A DNA stretch of 64,000 nt from Peribolospora baueri (lineage: Eukaryota; Basidiomycota; Peribolosporomycetes; Peribolosporales; Peribolosporaceae): NCBI GenBank assembly GCA_029717555.1, contig JAMDHS010000007.1:1-64000 (forward strand). Reading direction: 5' to 3'. The position numbers and the translations under genes were made by a program. The notes under the pieces are model-generated. The model was given only the letters and a program-made list of their open reading frames with translations, was not told where the DNA came from and did no database searches. Below, piece by piece: positions 21,113 through 31,624 of the stretch. The stretch's first letter is position 1; every line of letters begins with the position of its first letter.

Positions 21113-23586
21113 TCAATGAAGGTCTGATTCAAAGCGACCGCTCTTCCGTTCTTCGTCTTCCGCATCCATTCTCTCTTCGCGTGCCCTCTTCGCGCGGAGG
21201 ACGTCCCCTAGCCTTCTGGTTACGTGGCTGAAGAACGACTCGAAAGCTGCCCTGTCCGCGCCTTCTGTCCACCAGCAGAAGAGAGAGAGACCCCGTGAAG
21301 GTTCTCCTGCTTCTTGGATGGGCATTGATCCTCCTGACACGTCTGAACGGGAACCTTTCCCATCTCTAATCCAGAAGCGACACCGCAAGAGCGGCCCCTT
21401 GCCCTCCGGTGATGTTTGAGGTTTCGGTGCTTCCTCTCCAGTGGCGACGGCCCTCGCCTTCGCCCGCCGCGCGGCGCGAGACCAGGTGTTGGTCCACACG
21501 CTCACCTGTACCCATGCGATGTCTGAGCGCTCCCAGTCCGGTGCATATTGCTCGTCAACCGAAGGTGAAGGTTTTGAGCCGCTCTCAGGTAGCGAACTCA
21601 AGGGAACCTCCACGTCGTCTATGCCGTTCAAAGCATTGAGGAGCTGCCGATGGAGAATCTCGACGGAAGGTGCAGTGGAATAGGTGCGCGAGAAGACGGT
21701 CGTGGGGGGCAGGTGCTTAGAGAGAGTGCGGCTGCGGATCTGGGTAAGAGACTACTCAGGAGAGTACGGAGAACGTGAGAAGTCACTTAGCGCCTCCCAC
21801 AAGTGATGGAGGCGGAAAGTTCCTAAGCGCTCGTTGAACCCACATCCGGTAAACGCCTCAAGCCGAATGACCAAACGACGGCCCAGCGTTTGGTGACCCC
21901 TTGGACCAGCTCGGTGATCCCGTAATTGTCGATTCCATGCGAGCGCATGTGTTCGATGAGTACTGAGACGGTGGAAAGCTTACCGACGAGGGAGGTGAAC
22001 CAGCTGACAGGATCACGGAGGAGGATCGATCGACCAAAGCTGATAAGGCACAGCGCGAGATGTTCAAGGGAAGCACGAGCACGCACCTGACGCGGTCCTT
22101 GAGTTCCATGCTCTCGTCGATCATGCGCTTCACGAAGGCAACTTCCCCGCCCGGGGTGATCATCTCAACTTGGGCTCCGGTGCACACCTGGACAATGCAC
22201 AAAAAGGAAGAGAATGAAGAGAATTACATTGTTTAGCGTGATAAAGAGGAAAAGAGATGTCTAATGAAAAGAGACTCGCAGCATTGGCCCCGAGCTGCTT
22301 GCGTTCGGCGCTCTGCTCCATGTCTTCGACGCTTGAGTAGAAGGGCGGGTTGCACATAGAAAAGTCGACTCTGACCACCACCCGTCGTCCGGTGCCGCCG
22401 CGCGGAGTCAGCTTTCCTGCACAGTGAGATGTAAGTTTGATGACGTCGCATGGTAAGTTGGCTCACCGTTGCTTGCCGTCAAAGATATCAGGAGCAAATA
22501 TGGGACCGTTGGGGTCAACGCGCACGAGTCGCACGCGGCCGGTGAGAGCGTTGGTAGAAACGTTCGCGCTAGCGGAGGAGAGCGAGTCATCGTCGATGTC
22601 TAATTGACTCAACAGTGGACAGAGTTCAGCAATAGGGGTGTCAGGGCGGGCGCCGGTTAGAGATGTCGTGTCGCGGCCCTGAAGTGTCCTCACCGGTTGC
22701 GACGAATTGTAGATTGGGTGACATCCGGCATCCAAGAAGGGGGTAGATAGCCACTGCTCCGGTGCCACTTAGCGGCGTTGAGGAAGACGAGGTCATGGAT
22801 GGTCAACGGAGGCGAATTTGGGCCTTCACGCACGCTCATCTTAAAAAGTGCAGGTGACCACTTACATGTCCAGAGCGTTGACGGTATCCTCATGGTCAAA
22901 GGATGGGGTGCAATGGGAGCCTGTACCTTCGTAGGCATAATCCCTTTCCCCTGTCCTTGTCCTTGCCTCTCTGGACGCAGCCACAATGTCCAGACACCAG
23001 AGGAGGTAGTCAATCCTACCGGAGTGAGATGACGTTTCGGATTAGGGACGGCTTGAAAGTGCGAGATAAACTAGTGGAGTAAGGAAACGCACCGATTTGG
23101 TACCTAGCAGACCGCACGAAAAGTTTCGGCCGATCAACAGAAAGGAACAGGAGATGTAGAATAACAAGCATGACATATTCATTAGTCTCTCCACATCTGG
23201 TGTCGGTTAGCCGAACCACTCGCCATGGCCAACGGAGTAATCAGCTCAAGGATAAACGTCGTGTGGCCTACACACCGCCGGGCAAAGTCTGTCCTCGCTC
23301 AGCCGTACGCGGAGATCAAAGTCCCGGGCGAGCAAGGTGCGCGTGAGCTCGCGGGAGGCATCAGGTTTTTTGAAGTCGATGGTCGGGCTGCCTCCCGCAT
23401 TAACAAACAAACTGAGAGATGATGGATGGGAAGAGCCCAGCAAGCAGATGTGAGGGAGTATGATCGAACAGGTGACGACAAGGAGGACAGAGGGTACGGT
23501 ACGCACTACTCTCCAAACTCGGGGAACTCGCGGCCGAGCTCAGCAAAGTCGGGGCGGCGAGCTGCGTACGGGTTGCGAGGGTGCAT
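21113..23586 (-). CDS. METTL16: METTL16-type U6 snRNA m6A methyltransferase
   Basis: SAM-dependent N6-adenosine methyltransferase; relatives modify U6 snRNA at the base that reads 5' splice sites. Exons: 23586-23507, 23411-23276, 23103-23093 (11 nt), 23015-22866, 22767-22694, 22599-22467, 22370-22280, 22187-22087, 22003-21844, 21739-21113; 520 aa. Motifs: HPRNPYAARRPDFAELGREF, TIDFKKPDASRELTRTLL, CPAVPNRIDYLLW (VPNR from the microexon), ALDIGTGAVAIYPLLGC (SAM loop), ATDIDDDSL, catalytic FSMCNPPFY (residues 198-206), VCTGAQVEMITPGGEVAFVKRM, and RWAVVWSF. Intron 7 (22279-22188) only keeps the frame with a GC donor (GCT|GCGAGT). Intron 6 has two solutions: GT at 22466 to AG at 22371 (preferred, loop length like human) or GC at 22476 to AG at 22417 (532 aa). 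Exon 10 is a 209-codon C-terminal region with WWTEGADRAAFESFF, not assigned. Confidence 0.9.
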
Positions 23587-24581
23587 GTGCGATTGAGTAG
23601 AGGGACGTCGATGGCGAGCGTGGAGAATAGCTACGATATGGGCCGGCTGCGGCGATGGTCGGTTGGTCCGTGCACCCAGTAAAGGGAAGCACTTCTAAGC
23701 TCTTCGCACTAGACGTCAATCATCTCTCTTTCTTACCACCAACTCTTCCATAGCAGCCCGTCTGATCGCTTCCACCACACCGTCGTCACCACTGGTGCAA
23801 GCACAAATGAGGAGGGACCGTCTCGCCGTTTTACCACAGAGCAACCTCAGCCGCAATCCGAGGACATACCCCCCTCCTCGCACGTCATTGCCAACCACCA
23901 AACGAGCCGAGACTGTAATGTCCGTATGCCCTTCCTCTCTCTCCGATCGCCAGCAGTGGTCCGACCGCCAGCAGTGGAATGGAGAGAGAGGAAGGGCATA
24001 CGGACATTACAGTCTCGGCTCGTTTGGTGGTTGGCAATGACGTGCCAGGAGGGGGTATGTCCTCGGATTGCGGCTGAGGTCGCTCTGTCGTAGAACGGCG
24101 AATCAAGTCCAAACGACATGCCAAGGCTAGGAAGCAGGGAAGAATGGCTGGCTCACTGTTGGTTTTAAAACGGTAAATTCGGCACAGATGTCATTGAACC
24201 AAGGTCGGCACACTCGCGGTCGCTTCATGGGGCCAAAGAACCCGACCGTTTTGACTTAGGAGTCCCATTCTACGTTCTACTGTAGTGAATCGGACACATT
24301 TCTCGCGACATTAGCACAATGCCAACAGATTGTAATCTTCCATGAATGTGCACACATATACGGACAGAGACGGGAGCAAGGGTAGAACAGAACAACACAA
24401 GAAGGACGGCGAACAGGAATGTAGAGAAGTGAAATAGGCAAAGAAAGGGGGAAAGGGAGAAGGACGGTCACAGGTAAAACCCAGCAAAGATGACGGACTA
24501 CATAAGCGAAAGAGAAACGATATTGACGCAAGGACTAGGGGTGGGTGCGGATCGAATGACGAAAAGACTCGTCGACGCTAA
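23587..24581. other. Spacer between two minus-strand genes, with foldback
   Basis: Holds the promoter of the METTL16-like gene and the 3' side of ARMT1. Apart from the inverted repeat at 23823-24101, nothing coding is recognised. The two mirror-image open frames inside the palindrome arms are products of the symmetry. Confidence 0.6.
23823..24101. repeat. Large inverted repeat (foldback), about 120-bp arms
   Basis: The left arm 23823-23944 and right arm 23981-24101 are reverse complements. The inner 65 bp (gcacgtcattgcc to ctctctctcc) match perfectly; the outer part has four substitutions and a one-base indel in a C run. The 36-bp loop is itself two 18-bp near-copies, each containing cgccagcagtgg. 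RNA from either strand would fold into a long hairpin. No transposase and no clear target-site duplication is visible; it may be a foldback/MITE-like element or a hairpin RNA locus. Confidence 0.9.
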
Positions 24582-27500
24582 TCACGCCAGCTTGACCTCC
24601 TCGCCTTTGTTGCCATCAGAGAGGAGAACGACGGCCTGCGAGCAGGCAAGCGCGGACAAGGACAAGGGAAAAGACGGCGAGGGTCCCATCAACAATATCT
24701 CCTCCCTACTGTCCCTAATGGTTCGCCACTTACATATTTGCCGCTGATCCTCCAACCGGACTCCTCCTTATCGAGCCTTTCGGCCGTGGCGGCATCGATG
24801 CCCACCACGACGTCGCTTTTGATCGTACGCAGGGAGCACACTGGCGGCGCACCCCCTTCGCTCGCTAGCGGGCCGATAGCAATATTGAAGGGTGTCGAAG
24901 GCGGCGCATGGCAATCGTAGGTCTGCAGACGGTTATAGCATAGTGTTAGTACGGTTGTGAACGTCAAGAAAATATGTCTCATGCCCATTTAGAGGAGAAG
25001 CGATGCGACGGAGACTCACTAGCTTGCGATGGTTGAGGTCGCCCTTGAAGATGACCAGGTCGGAGTTGGACAGATGCAGGAAGACTGGGGAATGGTCCGC
25101 TTGTACGTCAGACTCGATAGCTCCAACTAGGCTCAAAACTAGACCGCTCTCCTCTTACCATCTGGCGCCTCCCGCGCGAGCTCCCAGTAAGTGTACCCGG
25201 TGCACCAGAAAGGATGCTGCTCGTATATCCACTTCCCGTCCCTCTCGTACTGCTTCCACCTGAACCCAAGCTGCCTCAAGCTCTGCATCTCTGCGTCGCT
25301 CGCTTCGGGGAAGAGCTGGCCGTAACACATCGTGTTCAAAAGCCACTCCCAGTCCTTGCGCGTCACGTCAGAAACGAACCAGGGGAAGCGCTTGCCGTGA
25401 AAGCGCACTTCGTTCGCGATGTTTGCTTGCATAAGCCAATCGGCTACAGACGTCCCACATAAAGAGCGAGAGTCAGCGCGGGGAGAGGGAGAAAGATGTG
25501 CTCGACTGGACAATACTTACCATAGACGCAGTCGCAATATAGCTCGAAGCCGGCGTTATCAAGGACGATATCAATCCTGAACACGACACGGAAGATTACG
25601 ACCTGATCAGCGCCAAGAAGGAGAGCGGGAACCAAGGCAATACGCTGAAGAGAAGGCAGTGGCAACGGCCAAATCCGCCGAAGCGAGTCCATTTCTTACC
25701 TGCCACCCTGCATGGTGCTGACGAGCTTCCAAAGCCGATCGAGATGGTTGCCAAGGATGTTCTTCTCCGTCTCTGCAAGGTGCTCACCGCCCGTCGACTG
25801 CAGCTTCTTGATGTCCTCCTCAGTCATCTATTCAGCGGGAGAGGGATCGAAGAAGGGCGAGTTGAGCGAGACGTTCTTGGAAAAAGCCCCGCAAAAGGTA
25901 GACCGACTCACGTTGATTAGGAGCGATAGGTCGGTCGAGTTCTGCGCGAATGACAAAGCAAACAAGTCGTCACGTCAGCCTGGACACCGGCAGACGGCTC
26001 GATGAAGGAATCGTACTCACTCCCCACAAGCACACTGATTCAAGGCGGAGCGAGTAGCAAGCGGCCGTGATGACAATAAGCAGACGTAGTTAGCGACGGA
26101 CCTTCTCCAGCTGTACGGTCGTCACCTGACAAGCGGGTCTCACCCTGAGTCAGCTCATGGAAGAGCAACTTCTTCGCTTCGAGCTTCTCCTCCTCAGTGG
26201 CTCCCAACTTGTATTTAAAAGTGCTAGCGAAGCTGCACGCGAGAAGTACGAGTGCAAAGCAAAATGAAGACCCTGCGTCAGCCTTTCGGGGCTCGGCTGG
26301 ACAGAGAGATGCAGAGAGCTCGTCGACCCACCGAGTGGACAGCTCAAACACAGCCTGTCCGGACCGACTGAACGTCTCACATTTCTGCGAAGCGACGGAA
26401 ACACGAGAAATTGAGATTATTCGCCCACCAACAGAAGGACTAGATCGCGACTTACCTGCCTGAAGAAGACGTCGTAGTCCTTCCAGTACTTGGAAATACT
26501 CTGATTCAAACCATAAGCAGTAATTCAGCAAAACTGTTACGAGGCCGGAATCTAGAAAGGGCAGAAGGAAAGGTGACACCCACAAAGCATTCATGCAACC
26601 TCCTGTACTTGTATGCTTCAGCGAACAACCACGGGGCGTTCATGAAATTCTTACCTGTACGAGAACGAAATGGACAGTGAGCAGGTCAACGAAGAGGAGA
26701 GCAATTTAGTCCTCACTTCAATGCTGGCCGCTTGCTCACCCCTGAAGTACTTGGCGATCTCCTTGTTCCACAGGGGGATGTCACCTTCGCCGTCGTCGAT
26801 GATGGGCCTGTCCTCATAGAAAGTGCATGGTGTCAGGAGGAGATCCATTCACAGCGGGTCAGCTACCTAAATCTTTGGTCAGCCGGTCGGCGCGACGTTG
26901 GACTAAATCGGGACAGACCTGAGGTTGCGATTCTTATGCAAGTCCTCCATGAGGTCGTGCATGCGTTGCAGACAAGCGCTCAGATCTACGATGAAGTCCT
27001 CTGAGCTCTGTTCGTTGAGCGTTTTGACGACGTCGTCCATGGCCTTGCCCAGGATGGTGGGCAGGCGTTTGCCCATCGTCTCATGCGCGAAAGAGTACTC
27101 ATGGTAGCCGCGGTAGGCTGGCCAGGGCGGGTTGTTCGGGTCGACCTAGGCGGCGGAGGTGATGAGCAGGGGTGGTAAGGGTCACTTGCTGCTGGAAAAC
27201 CAAGACGGCATGCCGTCAAATTGAGCATTAAATGGAAACACTCACTCTGCCGGGAGTGTGTGGATACTGAAAGAACACGGGGAGAGATAGATGGGCAGAC
27301 AAGTTCAGTCTCCTGCTCGCAGCTCTTGGCTGTCAACGCTATTGCGAACACCGCAATGGTTCACTCCCGGCGATGACACTGTCATTCGGCTACTCACCTT
27401 GATGTCGTCATACATCCATGTAAAGCCAACATAGTCGGCGACGGCGTGCGGCGACATCGGCGAGATTGGGGGTGTGAAAGACGTGGAGACGGACGATGAC

Positions 27501-27601
27501 GACCGTACGGAGGAGGTGGAGAACGAGGACCGGCCCGAACCGGGGATTGAGTCCGGTGACGACGCGGGCGGCATGGTAGACAGCAAGCCACGTAGGGACA
27601 T
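24582..27601 (-). CDS. ARMT1: ARMT1/DUF89 metal-dependent phosphatase
   Basis: Damage-control phosphatase family (yeast YMR027W, human ARMT1), which dephosphorylates sugar phosphates such as fructose-1-phosphate; the carboxyl-methyltransferase activity reported for human ARMT1 is debated. Sixteen exons: 27601-27398, 27266-27246 (21 nt), 27145-26919, 26807-26740, 26654-26584, 26500-26456, 26384-26332, 26232-26144, 26034-26021 (14 nt), 25941-25912, 25827-25700, 25576-25521, 25443-25159, 25099-25020, 24922-24734, 24635-24582; 537 aa. Conserved blocks: SFAHETMGKRLPTIL, DDGEGDIPLWNKEI, NAPWLFAEAYKYRRL, VCLWGNSTDLSLL, metal-binding VLDNAGFELYCD (residues 321-332), VSDVTRKDWEW, and VIFKGDLNHRKL (446-457). 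The N-terminal 55 residues are Ser/Pro-rich and disordered. The start is the first in-frame ATG. Intron 7 (26331-26233, 99 nt) is stop-free and of length 3n. Confidence 0.93.
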
Positions 27602-30226
27602 GGTTGCGGCGTGCGGAGGGCAATAGGTGCGGTGGGTGTAGGAGAAAGAGGGAGACAACGTGAGTAGGTGGAAAATGACGATGGACGCGATGAGGAGGGG
27701 ACCAAGTGGGAGCGCTACGGGACGATGTAGACGGGCTCTTTAAGGAGGTGCAAGGTGGCCGAGCTCATGGAGCAAAGGCGGCGACGGAAAGCAGCCATGC
27801 AGAACAAGAGAGGATATGGGCCGGCCGGGTCCTCCGCTCTGAATCGCAGGCCGGGGAACAACGTCTAACCGGCGACCGCGTCGATCACAAGCGGCGATCA
27901 AGGCAGAGGGAAGGAAACCAAGAAGAAGGGACGAAAAAGGCGAGCGCCGTCTAGAATGAAGTCGCCGAAGTGGACGAAGAAGAGGAGTTGGAAGCGACAA
28001 CGGACGGGAGAGGCAGCGACGACAAGGGACACGTTCCTGGTCGAAGAGCCGCTATCCGTCGAAGCCCGGCCTTATGTATGCCGATGAGGGCGTGGACCTG
28101 GGACGGAGCGAACTAAGCGACCATGATTCTGATCATGATCACCATCCGCTCCAATCTCAGAGAGAAAAGGAAAGAAAATGTCGAAGCGGAAAGAACGTAG
28201 GCAGTCGCCTGCCTGAGCGGATAAACGCGAGACATGTGGGACCGCGGAATGGACGACGCGGAGCGGATGATGTGTCGGCCAATATCGCGGCAATATCGCA
28301 CGGCCCCCGGTCGTCGTCAGCGGCGACGACGACGAGACGCGCAAACAGGACGACCAAATCAGGCAAGGGGGGCAAAAGGGGGAAGTTACCGGGGACTCCG
28401 GGCGAGGACCTTAGGCGTCCATTGCCCGAAAAGGAAGGTGACGTGACGCCGGTGCGATCACTCGCAGCGCATTTGTTCCCGTTCCCGATCGTCCGTCCGT
28501 ACGGCGCGCACGGGGCGACAAGATGACCGATCTCGACGTCGTTCCACTGGTGACGTCGCCATCAACGGCGAGCAAGTGAGGAGGAAGACGACGAACGGCG
28601 GGAACGAGAGCAATAAAACCAGGGAGACCGTGGACTCGCAAGCAAACCGCTCGATCAGGGTAAAACAACGGCCAACGAGGCCGATCCCAGCGGCGGTTCG
28701 CGTTCGAGAGACAGAACCGAAACAAGACTCGGCGCGAAGAAGAGAAATTAGAAGGGAGCGGAAAAGGGAAGAAGGATGACGGGAATGGAGAGAGCCAAAG
28801 CCGGAAGCCGGAATCCGGAATCCGGCGGCAGGTCCGCCCATTGGACGCGATGCCCATGACCGCCGCCCTTCGCTTCACCCGAGGAGACAAGACCACAACA
28901 ACACATGCCATCCTTAAGCGCCTCGCGCACGCCAGAAGAAGCAAAAGAGAAAGCAGAATCCAGAATCCAGGGTGCAGGAAGAACAAAACGGCCATTGGCC
29001 GAGCCAAGGGACGGACGTAGGAGAGCCGCAGCGTACGCGACAACGTACCCCTAGAATGGAGCAATCAAGCGATACTCACCACATCGGACCCATAACCGTC
29101 GGCTTTGGGAGGCAGGTTCCCCAGGTTTAACAGTGTGCGCGCGATTGGCTTGGCCGAAGGATGGCTCTTGTTTGACATGGTGGTTTCGTTGGCCTCAGGT
29201 GTTGTCATCCAACGTCGTGTTGTCCGCCGGAGGTCGTGGCACCTCGCCATGGCCCCGCGCCATCTCCCCCAGTTACGGGGTATGACTGCGGCAATGCCTC
29301 TGGTTCTCACGGGAGTCCGATCACTCGCCGCAGGGAGGCCGCAGTCTGGAGCTCTCGCCCGCATCCGAAGCTCAGGTGTAGAGAATCCGTCCGCTCGTTA
29401 ACGGCATCTATAGTTCATTACTTCCCTTCAACACAAAGCTCTCTCGGAGGAACAGCTTTTGACCTTGGTTATGTGCGCCGACGACGGGGGATGTGGTCAG
29501 ATTGGTCAGAGAGGGCCCCTGTTGTAGTCTCTTCACTTCTCCATGACGCACGCCTCCACGCTTCGCTTGGCGCCTGCCAGTTGCTGGCTGCGTTGACAAT
29601 CTCGAGATCCCTTTCCAGGCTCCCATTCACCGCTGTTCTGGCACACAAACGCGCTTTGAAGCTGGGCCGACGTAACGTGCGCTCCTCGCCAGCTTTGGGA
29701 GGTACGACAACTTTCTTCAGCGTCGCCATCTCGCTTGCCTTCACGTACAAGAAAATTGGATTCCTCGCCCTGTTTGTTCAGTCAATTCTTAACGTGGTTG
29801 GGAGGAGAAAAACTGCGAGCTGAGGTGTGTAGACAGTGAAAGAGTGAATCATCCAAGTACTCCTTCAACGTCAGCGCAATTCAACAAGGGGCATCATAGA
29901 TTCCAGGGGACCCATTTGCAACACTCTCTTGGACTCTGCGCCAACATCAGCGGCGGTGCACGGACGAGGTGGCGTGGAGCATAAATATGGAAAAATTGCT
30001 GAACAAGTCTTCGCGGTTCATGTGAGCGACGGTAAGGCCGCTCCGGGTGGGCCCGTGCGCACATGTAACCCTAACCATTGCAAGAGTTATACAGCCTGAG
30101 GAAGCGCTTACAACCCTAACATGGCCATATTCGTTTGGCTGCGGCACGTCGCCTTGAGAGGGACCCCGTATCAGGCATTCACCTCAAACTTCTCCGAGAT
30201 TCACGCCGCCATCGCCACCAGTCAAG
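27602..30226. other. 2.6-kb divergent spacer, no gene recognised
   Basis: Lies between the starts of ARMT1 (minus) and the ubiquitin fusion (plus). The longest frame (28411-29064, minus) is Arg/Ser/Pro-rich and unconvincing. A 43-codon frame at 29208-29080 looks protein-like but ends without a usable partner exon. Short direct repeats (ggaatcc, gaatccag) occur around 28800-28980. Telomere-like boxes near 30066-30120 are listed separately. Confidence 0.55.
30066..30120. promoter_or_regulatory. Two telobox-like sites upstream of ubiquitin-eL40
   Basis: TAACCCTAACC at 30066-30076 and AACCCTAAC at 30112-30120, about 160 and 110 bp before the start codon. They match TTAGGG-type sites. In several fungi the telobox factor Tbf1 binds such sites in ribosomal protein promoters (established). 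That this applies here is an inference. Confidence 0.5.
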
Positions 30227-31182
<956 letters not shown>

Positions 31183-31624
31183 TTGATTCGCCTCTATAAG
31201 CCTCATTGGTTTGGTGTTCCCCGCTCCGGCACTGTATGAGCAAGCCCATCTCTCGCCTGCCTTGTACTACATGACATTCCTCTCTCCATGGCGAAGCATG
31301 CTCGTTCCCCAGCATTTGGTTACCACACACGGTCCGGAGACAGACCGAATCGACCAAAGCTGTCTGGCTCCATTCGACTTTGACCCAGTCGCACGATAAG
31401 GCAAGGCGTTTTGGATTGGTTCTACCACCCACCGTGTCTCGTTGAAAAACATGATCGTGTCTCGTTAAAAACATGGAGGTCGTGAACTGAAGAAGAAAGG
31501 AGTCTGTGGTTGGCCACCGCTTCCCATGTTCTAAACTCTGCCGAAGCTTTTGACGTATACGTATGACCACAAGCAGTTTTGGACAAATACTCTGATTCGG
31601 TTGTCGTTGAGTCTAGCCGCCAGC
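31183..31624. other. Convergent spacer
   Basis: About 440 bp between the ends of the ubiquitin fusion and the aminotransferase. A short direct repeat (gtgtctcgtt followed by aaaacat) occurs at 31434 and 31459. No gene seen. Confidence 0.55.

Noticed and set aside
23795-24124. Open frames on both strands inside the palindrome
   Set aside because: They are mirror images caused by the inverted repeat and have no start context or homology.
28411-29064. 217-codon frame on minus
   Set aside because: Composition is Arg/Ser/Pro/Leu with no domain, and it spans simple repeats. No flanking exons fit.
28748-29208. Two minus-strand frames (29208-29080 and 29050-28748) that could be joined in phase
   Set aside because: The intron between them would be only 29 nt, too short for normal splicing.
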